DNA of 64,000 nt from Timonella sp031979385. Its GTDB lineage: Bacteria > Actinomycetota > Actinomycetes > Actinomycetales > Cellulomonadaceae. Both the position numbers and the translations under genes were made by a program. The stretch spans positions 1 through 64,000 of the forward strand of contig DALZEF010000014.1 of the NCBI GenBank assembly GCA_031979385.1, read 5' to 3'. Positions 24,201 to 32,259 of the stretch are shown in pieces (position 1 is the first letter of the stretch; every line of letters begins with the position of its first letter). Below the pieces are notes generated by a model, which had not been told where the DNA came from, did not search any database, and saw only the letters and a program-made list of their open reading frames with translations.

Positions 24201-25740
24201 GACCTGACGCGATGCGCAGAAGGGTGTCTGTGTCGAATCGAACCTTGGTGCTCGGTGCAGGGCGCTGCGAGGTCAGACGCGCCAATGCTTGAAGAGCATC
24301 ATAGGCGCTGATCCCCCACAGTTCGTGGACCACGTGCAGCCCATCCACCATGTTGGCCAGACGCATACGGGTCTCACCCAACTCAACGCGTGTCTGCGCG
24401 ATGGCCTCCCGGTCGACGGGAACCGAGGCCAGGGTCATGGCGCTAAGTAGACGACGCGTCACGAGCGTACGCCAGTTCGGACTTGGAACGACATCCAACA
24501 GCAGGTCGTCAAGGTCGAGGCTGCGCATGCGTGCAGTCAGATCGGTCGCCGCACGGCGGTGTCCTGGAACGTACAGCACGTTACGTCCGATGGCCGCGGC
24601 CTCCGCGATGATCGCCGCTGCAACGCCGGTTGTGTCTGAACCGACGGGAGCATCGATGAACAGGCTGTTACCGGTTGCGAGCGCCTCGAGCGCCACCCTA
24701 CCTGAGACGTCCAGGTCTCCGACCCCACGCTCAAGGCTTGGGTCAGCATCACCGCTGCTCGGTGGCGGGAGCTCTGCTTTGAGAGCCTCCTTCGCAGGTT
24801 CGGAGCCTGCAAGCGCCGCAATGATCTCGTGGCGTTCAAGTCCCGCATGCAGGTCATCGAGGTCGTCCACGAGAACCTGGCCGGGATGCACGAAGGTTCC
24901 CACGAGCAATGTGTCCGTGAGTTGGAAAGCAGGCAGGACCGCCTGCCCCAGGGAGTTGATTCGGTCGAGCACCGTTGACGGATCGAACCCGTTCCCGGTG
25001 AATGCGCCTCGGGCGAGCGCTGCGGGATCGAGCAGTGCTCCACGGGAGCGCAGTGCACGCGACAGGATCGGGTTGATCTCGGCGCTGTGCTCAAGGCTCA
25101 GTTCATAATCCGATTCAGCGGAACGGGAGGCAATCGATATCGGACGAAGAAGGACTGGGGCACGCACGACCACTGGTTTCGGCGCCGGTACCGGTTTCTG
25201 TTCCTCGGACTCAGGGCGGCTACCTGCCACGCGTGCGAGCGCTGCCACGTCGTTTTCTGGGTCGGGTACCTCGTGTTCGGTCCAGGTCGCAACACCGATG
25301 GCGAGGTAAGTGGGTGAGATGCCGTATTTTTCCGACTGCGCCTGGGCATGATTAGCGACGGAACGGGTGCGGCTACGCGCAAGCGGGAGTGAGGCCGCTT
25401 CGCGGAAGATGTTGGCAAGTCTGGTCGGGCGGCCAGCGAACAGCTGTGCGATACCCGAGGGATGTGCTTGGGTCAGGTTGAGGACCGAGTCGCCGAGCAG
25501 TTCGACGTTTGCGAGTGATGAGTCTCCCGCTAGTTCCACGAGAGCCTGACGCCACTGTGTGGCAGCCTCCCCCACAAGCTGCGCGGTGGTTCTTGGGCGT
25601 GCCATAGCCGGTTTCGAGCGGGCACTGTCGGCGGAGTCAGCGCTTCGCGCACTGTTTGTCCGCGTACGGTCAAGAGCCACTCCACCTTGGGTTTGGTGGG
25701 TGGGCTCGCTAGATGTGGTGTTGTGGGAGTCATTCGCCAT
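21199..25740 (-). CDS. Very large SF1-helicase-like protein with degenerate ATPase motifs and C-terminal nuclease-like domain
   Basis: 1513 aa. The helicase-like architecture is readable but key motifs are worn. The Walker A position reads FIDAPVGSDTTGVAA (about residues 355-370) without GKT, and the motif II position reads VILDAVQHLP instead of DEAQ. Later, VVVIGDARCASGG and RDAVILSLGFGRTPHGR resemble motifs III and V/VI. After an acidic linker, the C-terminal domain (about 1280-1400) resembles the REase-like tail of DUF4011-type helicases: IPLVAGHPDYPG, RTRDRHRIERLESLGWQVITLWS. Probably no longer an ATPase. ATG 25740 was chosen over TTG 25770. Confidence 0.75.
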   Translation of the reverse strand: MANDSHNTTSSEPTHQTQGGVALDRTRTNSARSADSADSARSKPAMARPRTTAQLVGEAATQWRQALVELAGDSSLANVELLGDSVLNLTQAHPSGIAQLFAGRPTRLANIFREAASLPLARSRTRSVANHAQAQSEKYGISPTYLAIGVATWTEHEVPDPENDVAALARVAGSRPESEEQKPVPAPKPVVVRAPVLLRPISIASRSAESDYELSLEHSAEINPILSRALRSRGALLDPAALARGAFTGNGFDPSTVLDRINSLGQAVLPAFQLTDTLLVGTFVHPGQVLVDDLDDLHAGLERHEIIAALAGSEPAKEALKAELPPPSSGDADPSLERGVGDLDVSGRVALEALATGNSLFIDAPVGSDTTGVAAAIIAEAAAIGRNVLYVPGHRRAATDLTARMRSLDLDDLLLDVVPSPNWRTLVTRRLLSAMTLASVPVDREAIAQTRVELGETRMRLANMVDGLHVVHELWGISAYDALQALARLTSQRPAPSTKVRFDTDTLLRIASGLRDRISQDLRTVAQLDGFTIRPTSTPWFGANLETSQAATTALARVSALVPNEESSDSLAAMVQQIERVAESTGLAPATTLAQWTAQVQMLEGMREILDQFQPLVYESSVDDLVAATATKQWRAEQGIEMSGVHRRRLVKRAKDMVRPGVRVTDLHEALVRIKGQRQVWAQHCPTGGWPRLPEGFREILDTHAAVTKHVAALEPVLRTTPLGGDLSNNLFGDVTKRLEQLRDDAAALDTLPQRTALLRSLMQIGLGDLLKDFTKRKIDPLMMDAELDLAWWASVCEDMLAAHPFLQDDPERGFEQYAHRFRELDRAHVASLAQLIKSAAIEQNQSTLRNYRSQGEGLFTMLVEERLTSVRAAYEEYTDVMRRLRPCMIATATMVPHLLPAHRTVDLVILDAVQHLPVEQLLSAIARGRQVVVIGDARCASGGAVTQLSELLPRVELTGDAVHRDTGLTRFLMKHGYAGVLKPLPLPKPTSLVQFEQVFGTGMPNQKAGAVLSTEAEVSRVVDLVIEHVLDRSHESLAIIAGSQYHADRLREALEQAKRSNVVLANFFDSGRLEPAIVADLTEVAGLSRDAVILSLGFGRTPHGRTLHRFGAISQDGGDGLLLNALGVTRRRLTIVSCFGLEDLDITRLRTPGARMLGSLLDFAAGGPGEPLIEPEEKQAATPAKAVSDKVPARTQLQDSEATSEIPDESEGTSETAPPSGDQQGEAAGGHDENADATGSSPSAETSTQTAPISDEREGITHNDDGSEPDRLLVDLADRLWQYGLTVETNYGFDGSERIPLVAGHPDYPGEYFVAVLTDDLRYVAEESLRTRDRHRIERLESLGWQVITLWSVPLFLDPVSQADSVRDAVFKVHAQRMQAAAVRVQPVIDGEATNAVLEHESAALAGQNMDSLLVVDDRSGELGGGAPQSSLFVPDAGADEGRGPRPDVPFGLPINAYGDNQLDELVAWISRDGVVRGEEELAAQVREELGIRRRSHRVDTAISHAIRRSRV

Positions 25741-26729
25741 GCCGCGAATCCCTTTCTCCAAGCTGTTCAAGTTTCGCCGCCTGTTGATCTCGAGTCACCG
25801 AGGCAACGGGGGCAGACTCTCGATTTACGTTATCCCCAGTGCTGCCCATTGACATGTTGCCCCGCCGTGGAATCCGCGATTTTATCCGGTTTTACGTCAC
25901 TCACTCCGCCATTCCCGCATAGGGCCACCCGCATCCACCGGGTGGGGAAATACTTCTCTGCGCGCTTAGGCTGGGCTCACACGCGAGCCAAAACACCCAC
26001 GTTCAATGCTCATTGCAGGGCCACACACGCTTATACAGATGACCCACACGAACTCCCGAGAGAGCGCGGCCAGACACCCCAACACCGATGGGTCGAAATT
26101 ACGCCAGATATATGGCCTGTGTATGCGCATTCGGGCCAATATGGCCTCATTGAACGGAAATGTTCACAACTGTGCCGACAGCATGTGGGCATAAAAAAAG
26201 CGGCAGGTGAGTGCCACTTTAGAAAAGATCAGTGCGAGCCACGCAGGGGGCAGGTGGCCCGCACCGACTATGAAAATCTTGCCCGATGCCTTAAACCTCG
26301 TCAACCACTTGAAACGGGTAGATTAAACCCTCAAAATTCGCCAACACTGTGACCTGCATCAATACTTTCCAAAAGGAAAGTTTTGTAACGAAAGCCACAT
26401 CACAATGGGGAGTTCTACCCATCAGATCGCCTCTTATAGACACCCGAACTGAAGCGCGTAACCTCAGACTCCGCCCCCTTCCTGAATGCCTGGACCTCCA
26501 AGCCGAATGTCGTATTCAATCGGTTACCACACAGGAAACATGTGTCGATCGATCAGACCCACCATATGAGCAATCGAGGGCCCACACACGCGAGAATCGC
26601 AGAGTTGAGAAAATCCGTGTCCGCTCGGATGTCATTACCCAGGGGAATATTTGGGGTTTTCGCCATTGGGCAACGGGAAAGGCCGCAACCCGCACAATCA
26701 CTTATGCAGGCCACGGCCTATAAAAAATG
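25741..26729. other. About 990 bp without a recognisable gene
   Basis: Between the helicase-like start and tRNA-Arg I see only short frames with no protein character. Base composition is more A+T-rich than elsewhere, with ATAAAAAAAG near 26190 and TTTCCAAAAGGAAAG near 26368. I looked for tmRNA, RNase P and SRP RNA cores on both strands and found none. Promoters of the flanking genes must lie at its edges. Confidence 0.5.
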
Positions 26730-26802
26730 TGCGCCCGATAGGATTCGAACCTACGACACCCGCTTTAGGAGAGCGGTGCTCTATCCCCTGAGCTACGGAC
26801 GC
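26730..26802 (-). tRNA. tRNA-Arg (anticodon CCT)
   Basis: Minus strand. Acceptor GCGTCCG pairs with CGGGCGC, D-arm AGCTCAGGGGATAGAGC, anticodon stem CCGCT/AGCGG with loop CTCCTAA, and T-arm GTAGGTTCGAATCCTAT. The discriminator is A; CCA is not encoded. TTTTTT follows the 3' end on the minus strand. Confidence 0.95.
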
Positions 26803-26938
26803 TCGGCATCGTCATTCACCATAGGTGACGATTGCCAACCATTAGGTTACCTGCCGCAGCCAAACTACCAAAACCGGGTGAGCGGGACACCATCGGACAG
26901 GCAGAGCGCGCTAAAGCCTTCAAGCGGTCGAGTGGCTG

Positions 26939-27547
26939 TTACCAGTCAAGGTAGTCCGCGTTGCGGAACTTGACGATCTCTCCGCTGTCCTTATCGACAA
27001 CAGCCGTCACACACGTAGAAAGCCACTGCTCGTTATCCTTGTAGTGCTGAGCATCCGCAGGCACTTCCTGGTTCGCCGGGAAGGTAAGGGTCGCAATGAC
27101 TTCAACGCAACTACCCACCTCCACATTGCCTTGGGCATCGAAAGTGGGAACCGGTATCCCCATCGAACCGTAGTCGTCGTTGCGCCGATAATGTTCGATG
27201 AATTCTAGTTGGGGGTACTCCTCACGCCAGTACCCCGAGTTCTTGACTTTGGTGGAAGCCTGGTCGACAACCCGTGGCCAGCTTTCCCGTGCAGCCTCGG
27301 TCAGTGTGGTATCAGCGAGCTTTTCCGGTAGGTCCTGCGCTGATGCTCCACCGTTCAATGCGTTGAGAGCGTCTTCGCGGAAATAAGCGTCAAGTTCCTG
27401 TGCCACCTTTGAGGCTTGGCTGCTCGAAATGACCGCGTTGAGTTTGCGTTCTGGGTTTTGTGACCAGAAGTAACCAAACCCAAGGGCACCGATGACAAGC
27501 CACACGATAAGTACCGTGAGGAGTTGACGCTTTTCTTTCGCAGACAT
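26939..27547 (-). CDS. Membrane-anchored protein of unknown function
   Basis: 202 aa. A short basic N-terminus and one membrane helix (LLTVLIVWLVIGALGFGYFW, about residues 8-27) are followed by an exported domain of about 170 residues. Two cysteines (in GSCVEV and STCVTAV) could form a disulfide. The fold suggests a small NTF2-like or Mce-associated domain, but this is a guess. ATG 27547 has AGGAG 7 nt upstream; ATG 27553 is too close to it. Confidence 0.7.
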   Translation of the reverse strand: MSAKEKRQLLTVLIVWLVIGALGFGYFWSQNPERKLNAVISSSQASKVAQELDAYFREDALNALNGGASAQDLPEKLADTTLTEAARESWPRVVDQASTKVKNSGYWREEYPQLEFIEHYRRNDDYGSMGIPVPTFDAQGNVEVGSCVEVIATLTFPANQEVPADAQHYKDNEQWLSTCVTAVVDKDSGEIVKFRNADYLDW

Positions 27548-27796
27548 GTTCATTCTCCTAAGTTCGCAGATACCACCGCAGAAATCGTCATCCTGCAGGT
27601 GGAACTTGACAGTGCAGAAGTCCACTTGCGGGATGGCGCTGTGTCATTGACGACGAGCACTCACCTTCCAGCCTGCAGTTCAGTTCCTTGCATGGTTGGC
27701 TCGCGTGTGGCGGCTTCCGCCCGCCGCATTGGTTCACGTTTACTCGCATAACGAACATGGGCTGGCGGGGTATGAGAACGGTGGAAGAATAAGGAT

Positions 27797-28240
27797 ATGA
27801 GCAATGAATTTCTAACCCCTGAGACTGTCACCACCGATCAGCTCTGGGTTGAGCGCGTTGGCGCTCGTGAATACGTCGGACACAATGATCGCGGCGCTAC
27901 CGTCCGGTTTGCCGGTGCTGGCGTTCCGGACTCGTTTACTCCAGGCGAGATCCTCAAGTTGGCTGCCGCTGCCTGCACCGCTCTGGTGACGGATCGTGCG
28001 ATTGCACGACGGATTGGCGATGACTATCGTGGCCAGGTCCACGTCTCGAGCGTGAAGAACGAGGAGGAGAACCGGTACGAGTCCATTGAGGAGAAACTGG
28101 TTGTCGATCTATCGGGCCTTGACGCAGAGGCTCGTGAACGCCTTGTCGGGCTGATCGAGCGAACCGTGGAAAGTCAGTGCACCGTGGGCCGCACAATCGA
28201 GGCGGGTGCTCGCGTCACTCTGATTGCAGACGGCGAGTGA
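27797..28240 (+). CDS. OsmC-family peroxide/hydroperoxide reductase-like protein
   Basis: 147 aa, cytoplasmic. The two OsmC/Ohr cysteines are present: C60 in AAAACTALV and C126 in ESQCTVGRTI. They would reduce hydroperoxides by a thiol-disulfide cycle. The spacing fits OsmC more than Ohr. ATG 27797 directly follows AAGGAT. It is a single gene ending in a terminator. Confidence 0.9.
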   Translation: MSNEFLTPETVTTDQLWVERVGAREYVGHNDRGATVRFAGAGVPDSFTPGEILKLAAAACTALVTDRAIARRIGDDYRGQVHVSSVKNEEENRYESIEEKLVVDLSGLDAEARERLVGLIERTVESQCTVGRTIEAGARVTLIADGE

Positions 28241-28269
28241 ACTCGACTCAATGAGGTCTACACATGTCA

Positions 28270-28305
28270 GAAGCGCCCCGATGGTTTCAGCGGGGCGCTT
28301 CCTTG
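28270..28305 (+). terminator. Terminator after the osmC-like gene
   Basis: Stem GAAGCGCCCC/GGGGCGCTTC (28270-28279 with 28292-28301), 12-base loop, then a short C/T tail. Confidence 0.75.
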
Positions 28306-28345
28306 TTTCACGTGTTGGTGAGTCTCCTTGGGACTCACTGTCTGG

Positions 28346-28510
28346 TCAGTGCTTCGTGACGATCCGGGTTGCACCGCAGTCGGCACAACGACGAATCATG
28401 AAGCCCTGCGACATCCCGAACTCAAGTTTTGAGTCGGACATCGAGCAGCCGTAGCGGTGTTCCACACCGAAGGCGTCTACCAGGGTCGGACGCTGTAGTA
28501 GTACAGTCAT
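28346..28510 (-). CDS. 54-aa protein with a CxxC motif
   Basis: No family recognised. 54 aa: MTVLLQRPTLVDAFG, a cysteine in YGCSMSD and RCADCGATRIV at the C-terminus, so three cysteines, two as CxxC, could bind zinc. It is a real gene by its ribosome binding site: AAAGGAGA stands about 6 nt before the ATG at 28510. A 42-nt hairpin in the leader lies just upstream. It converges on the osmC-like gene. Confidence 0.6.
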   Translation of the reverse strand: MTVLLQRPTLVDAFGVEHRYGCSMSDSKLEFGMSQGFMIRRCADCGATRIVTKH

Positions 28511-28529
28511 CTGATTCTCCTTTCCTGTG

Positions 28530-28571
28530 GGGAACTCGCCCGTGATACCGCAAGGTATCGGGCAGATTCCC
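28530..28571 (-). promoter_or_regulatory. Structured leader hairpin before the 54-aa CxxC gene
   Basis: Read on the minus strand, three stem segments stack: GGGAA/TTCCC, GCCC/GGGC and GATACC/GGTATC around a TTGC tetraloop, separated by small bulges. It ends about 10 nt before the ribosome binding site, close enough to influence initiation. Confidence 0.5.
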
Positions 28572-28825
28572 AAGTATTCATGTGGTGATCGCGAGCTGCG
28601 TACGTGAGGTGCGCTCATGCGATCATGACGAAGGTGGTGCTTCGCCTGTAGTACCGGTTACGTCTCCGTCAGCTTTTCAAGAGTGTGGCGATCCATCGTG
28701 GATCGACTTGGTCCTGATAGCACAGTACGGTCTTCACGTAATCGATACGTTAATTGCTGGTGACGGGCCGACGACATCTTGTCGTGAACACCTGTGCGGT
28801 GGGTGCTGGCCGTCAGGGCTGGTTA

Positions 28826-28907
28826 GTTGCGAACTACATCCGTTACGCTCCGGCAGGTGTTTGCTCCGCGAAACCCCTACACTCCGCTGCACTGCTTTGT
28901 TCGTAAC
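28826..28907 (-). repeat. Single copy of the nested palindromic repeat (family 1)
   Basis: The centre (CTCCGGCAGGTG, GCTCCGCGAAACCCCTAC, TGCACTGCTTTG) matches, on the minus strand, the unit at 15533-15633, and almost exactly the copy at 47098-47165. Imperfect outer arms are GTTGCGAAC/GTTCGTAAC. The whole stretch 28572-29055 has no gene that I can see. Confidence 0.65.
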
Positions 28908-29055
28908 ACATGCATCTTTGCCAGTCTCTGGCTTTCCTACCAGTTGCTCCAACAACTTAGAGATACAGGCTATTCCAAAGTTACGCGTTTGACTAGTCTT
29001 TTATCATCGTATGCATCACAGTACGCCTCGACCTGAAATAACTTGCCACCCGACG

Positions 29056-29067
29056 TACGCTAGATTC
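29056..29067 (+). promoter_or_regulatory. Candidate leaderless promoter -10
   Basis: TACGCT at 29056-29061 is six bases before GTG 29068, which fixes that codon as the likely start of the next gene. Confidence 0.35.
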
Positions 29068-29856
29068 GTGTCATCACAGAACCGTATTTCCCGCACTAAA
29101 GGTAAAGAGCTTGCCGCGAGCCCTGAACTTCAGGAATTGTCCGCGCTTGCGCTGAAACACCCGCGCAGCGGTAGTTACGGTGCCGGTTTGCTTGACCGCA
29201 TGTTTGCAGGTGCAACGACCATGCCCGCGTCGAGCATCCGAAAGTACGTGGACTCAGTCCGCGCACGTAATCCTGAAGCCTCTCCCGAACGTGTTGTCGA
29301 GATTCTATCCTCACAGTTCAAAACTCTCCTGCAGACAACGGGCGGTGCGGTGGGAGCCACCGCCGCGGTTCCAACGATCGGCACCGCTACAGCATTGGTA
29401 CTCACCGGAGCGGATCTGGCAGCGTTCTTCACTGCGTCCGCACTGTATTCTCTGGCCGTGGCTGAGGTTCATGGTATTTCCACGGATGACCCTGAACGCC
29501 GTAAGGCTCTGGTGCTCGCATCAGTACTCGGAGACCGTGGCGCTCAGACAGTAGCGGGCCTTGGAAATGTGCCGGTCTCCCGTTGGGGCACAGCTCTCAT
29601 GACTTCGATGCCCAAGTCCACGATCAGCCAGGTCAACGGGGTCCTCACCTCGCGCTTCCTCAAACGGAAACTCGCTGCCCATTCGAGCGTCGCCCTCGGA
29701 AGATTCGCGCCGTTCGGGATCGGCGCCGTCATCGGACTCATGGGTGGCCGGGCTCTCGCCTACACGGTCATCCTGCAGACCAACAAGGCTTTCGGTCAGC
29801 CGCCCAAGGCTTTCCCGGAACCAATCATCGAGGTACACCCCGATAGGGAAGGCTAA
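29068..29856 (+). CDS. Conserved-type protein of unknown function, EcsC-like
   Basis: 262 aa. A basic N-terminal segment is followed by two weakly hydrophobic, Ala/Gly-rich helical hairpins (GGAVGATAAVPTIGTATALVL and IGAVIGLMGGRALAYTVI regions). Between them lies DLAAFFTASALYSLAVAEVHGI...DDPERRKALVLASVLGD, which resembles EcsC-family proteins. I am not sure of that. GTG 29068 with a leaderless-type -10 is preferred to ATG 29011, whose extra 19 residues look noncoding. Confidence 0.6.
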   Translation: MSSQNRISRTKGKELAASPELQELSALALKHPRSGSYGAGLLDRMFAGATTMPASSIRKYVDSVRARNPEASPERVVEILSSQFKTLLQTTGGAVGATAAVPTIGTATALVLTGADLAAFFTASALYSLAVAEVHGISTDDPERRKALVLASVLGDRGAQTVAGLGNVPVSRWGTALMTSMPKSTISQVNGVLTSRFLKRKLAAHSSVALGRFAPFGIGAVIGLMGGRALAYTVILQTNKAFGQPPKAFPEPIIEVHPDREG

Positions 29857-29871
29857 CCAGTTCGCCGCCAG

Positions 29872-30813
29872 TCAGTCAGCTTCAACCGGGCTGGCTGTCA
29901 CGTAGTCCTCACATTTCTTGTTCACGACCAAGACGGGGCACTTCGAGTGGTGCAAAACCGCTTGCGATGTGGAACCCAACAGCAGTCCCGCAAAGCCACC
30001 CCGCCCGCGTGAGCCAACCACAAGCAAGTCTGCGGCCTCAGAGAACTCGGTCAGCAACTCTGCGCCAGTTCCGTCAAGCACGATGCGTCGAATCCGCAGA
30101 TCCTCGTGTTCTGCCTCAACCTCGTCCACGATTGCGTCGAGTTTCTCCGCGTAGCCGCGAAGTACCTCCTCGTGGTCCACGGAGGCAGGCCCCACCCAAG
30201 CCAGGATCCCCGCTCCCTTGGACAGCGGAACAGCGCCAACGGCTACCAGTTCGGCATTCCAGATCTTTGCATGATGAACGGCTTTCTTGAGCGCACCCAA
30301 CGAGATGGCCGAACCGTCGACGCCGACAACCACACGCTTGATCTCCTCGATGGGAGGCAACTGATCCGAGTCACGTAACCCGTGACCGGGAACCACGACA
30401 ACCGGACACTTTGCGTGTGCGGGTAGCGCGGAGGACACGGTCCCGAGAAGGCGCTCTGTGAATCCTGAACGCCCACGCGTGCCAACCACCACGAGATTGT
30501 GGTCAGCAGATAGTTCCACCAGCGCACCGGCCGGATCCCCGGAAGCGATCTGTGCAATCACAGGGATGCCTGCATCCTTGACTCGCTTTGCCGCGCCCTC
30601 GAGAACAACGCGGGCTCCCTCTTGGATTGAGGAATCGTCGAGTGCAGCGAAACCGCCGTCTATGGACGCTGCCGCGAAGGTTGGCAATGAGTAGGAACAG
30701 GCAATCGTAATCTTGGATCCATTCTTGGATGCCAGTGCAATCGCCCAGTCCAGCGCGTGTAGCGACGCAAGTGAGCCATCTACCCCAACGAGAATCGAGT
30801 GCTGTCCGGTCAT
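29872..30813 (-). CDS. Universal stress protein with two USP domains
   Basis: 313 aa in two tandem UspA-like domains of about 145 residues each. The first opens with ILVGVDGS and ends with the ATP-binding pattern GTRGRSG...HAKCPVVVVP. The second opens with VVVGVDGS and ends with GSRGRGG...HSKCPVLVV. Both keep the Gly-x2-Gly-x9-Gly-Ser type loop, so ATP binding is likely. Paired-domain USPs of actinobacteria serve in hypoxia and stationary phase. ATG 30813 has GGAGG 8 nt before it; TTG 30828 overlaps that site. Confidence 0.93.
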   Translation of the reverse strand: MTGQHSILVGVDGSLASLHALDWAIALASKNGSKITIACSYSLPTFAAASIDGGFAALDDSSIQEGARVVLEGAAKRVKDAGIPVIAQIASGDPAGALVELSADHNLVVVGTRGRSGFTERLLGTVSSALPAHAKCPVVVVPGHGLRDSDQLPPIEEIKRVVVGVDGSAISLGALKKAVHHAKIWNAELVAVGAVPLSKGAGILAWVGPASVDHEEVLRGYAEKLDAIVDEVEAEHEDLRIRRIVLDGTGAELLTEFSEAADLLVVGSRGRGGFAGLLLGSTSQAVLHHSKCPVLVVNKKCEDYVTASPVEAD

Positions 30814-30940
30814 GACGGTTACCTCCAACCTGACGAGTACGCTTTGCCGTTCATTAGCATCGCGCTTACCTAAACCTTACCGCTTCCGCGCCCATAATGT
30901 GACAGTCGCCACCGTATTGAGGAACTTGATAACACGGATT

Positions 30941-31173
30941 CCACTCACCTTNNNNNNNNNNNNNNNNNNNNNNNNNNNNNNNNNNNNNNNNNNNNNNNNN
31001 NNNNNNNNNNNNNNNNNNNNNNNNNNNNNNNNNNNNNNNNNNNNNNNNNNNCACGCCAGTCGGACAAGCTCACCTGACTCATGCGCAGAGAGGGCCGTTC
31101 CCCACTCACCTTCACGCCAGTCGGACAAGCTCACCTGACTCATGCGCAGAGAGGGCCGTTCCCCACTTTCCGG
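30941..31173. repeat. Tandem direct repeat, 61-bp unit, spanning a gap
   Basis: Units begin at 31052 and 31113; the end of another unit (CCACTCACCTT, 30941-30951) lies left of the N-run. Copies are identical until the last one diverges near 31167. There are no spacers, so it is not a CRISPR array. No coding potential. Confidence 0.85.
30952..31051. other. Assembly gap of 100 N
   Basis: Exactly 100 N inside the 61-bp tandem array; the true number of units is unknown. Confidence 0.99.
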
Positions 31174-31220
31174 AATGCCATGGGCGCACGCTCGTCCCCA
31201 CTGACGTGAAGGGATAGACA

Positions 31221-31258
31221 AAAGCGGCTACCGTCGAATGTTCGAGGGTAGCCGCTTT
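31221..31258 (-). terminator. Terminator after the NlpC/P60 gene
   Basis: Minus-strand stem AAAGCGGCTACC/GGTAGCCGCTTT with a 14-base loop, followed by TTTT-rich sequence past the left arm. Confidence 0.75.
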
Positions 31259-31274
31259 CTAAACTCTAAGTGGT

Positions 31275-32063
31275 TCAGCCAATGCGGATGAACGTTGGGT
31301 TAGACTGCCAGATCTTACGGAACTGAACGGTCTTACCTGGGCGTGGGGCGTCAATCTGAGTGTTACCGCCCGCGTATATCGCAATGTGGCCTGGAGTCCA
31401 GATGAGGTCGCCTGGCTGAGCCTCGGAGCGAGAAATGACGGTTCCTGCGTTCCTCTGCGCACCGGACGTGCGTGGAAGCGAGATGCCAACCTGAGCGAAA
31501 ACGTAGGAGGTGAATCCAGAGCAGTCAAAACCCTTTGGCGTGGAACCACCGGAAACATAGGGAACGCCCACGTACCGTGATGCGATCTCGATGACTGCGC
31601 TTCCCGCTGCCGACTTTGGCGCCGTGGTCTTGGTTTCAGACTTTGGTGCCTCAGTGGACGAGGTGGTTGTTGTTGAGGTGAGAGCGGTGCGCTCGTTGGT
31701 ACGTGATGCTGCGCGCTCTACCTGACGGATCACAACTGGCTCTGGAGCCGGGGTGACCTTGATCTTGCCCTTTTCTTCGCTCCACTTGGCGTCTTCAGCT
31801 GCGACAACGGTTGGAGCTGCCGCGACAGACTCGTTGAGTGCGTCGACGAAGTTTGCTGCATCGATAGTGAGTGGCTTGCGACCCTCATCGGCGGATGCAG
31901 GCGCAGCACCGATTCCGGCAACAATACCGGTGGTCAGTACAACGGCGGCGGATCGGCGGCTTACCTGGGCAACATTGGAGGTTGCCTGTGCAGCAAACGC
32001 TGCGATGGGAGCAAGTGCGCCGCGTTGGTCGCGGTGACGAGCTCGGTAAACGGTGTTCGACAC
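31275..32063 (-). CDS. Secreted NlpC/P60 peptidoglycan endopeptidase
   Basis: 262 aa. The signal peptide is long (cleavage near GIGAAPASA-DE, residue 58). A Ser/Thr/Pro-rich linker follows and a C-terminal NlpC/P60 domain of about 110 residues. Catalytic Cys is in GFDCSGFTSYVF and His in TPGHIAIYAG. It should cleave stem-peptide bonds in the wall. The c-di-AMP riboswitch in its leader ties wall hydrolysis to c-di-AMP level. Monocistronic. Confidence 0.93.
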   Translation of the reverse strand: MSNTVYRARHRDQRGALAPIAAFAAQATSNVAQVSRRSAAVVLTTGIVAGIGAAPASADEGRKPLTIDAANFVDALNESVAAAPTVVAAEDAKWSEEKGKIKVTPAPEPVVIRQVERAASRTNERTALTSTTTTSSTEAPKSETKTTAPKSAAGSAVIEIASRYVGVPYVSGGSTPKGFDCSGFTSYVFAQVGISLPRTSGAQRNAGTVISRSEAQPGDLIWTPGHIAIYAGGNTQIDAPRPGKTVQFRKIWQSNPTFIRIG

Positions 32064-32070
32064 GTGTTTC

Positions 32071-32257
32071 TCCCAAACGCCGGCGAAGTAAGCTGTCGGG
32101 TTCGAGTGGAGATGATACTCGGCCCTACAACATGCGAGTCTCGCGTGCTGGAGGGCTTCACCCCTAGGTTGGTCTTACAACCGAAGGTGGGTCCCCCGCC
32201 CCTGTCGTACGTTAGTCCAGGCTCCACACAGCGACAGGGTTTGGCGTTCTGCGTGAA
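32071..32257 (-). ncRNA. c-di-AMP riboswitch (ydaO/yuaA)
   Basis: Minus strand. The conserved blocks are all here: GACAGGGGCGGGGGACCCA, GGGGTGAAGCCC, then GAACCCGACAGCTTACTTCG and GGCGTTTGGGAGA, ending 7 nt before the NlpC/P60 ATG. In actinobacteria this class typically precedes Rpf and NlpC/P60 wall-hydrolase genes and turns expression off when c-di-AMP is high. Confidence 0.93.
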
Positions 32258-32259
32258 CA

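Noticed and set aside
26200..26500. Possible structural RNA (tmRNA, RNase P, SRP)
   Set aside because: None of the conserved cores of these RNAs could be found on either strand.
31052..31173. Possible CRISPR array
   Set aside because: The repeats are contiguous with no spacers and no cas genes are near.
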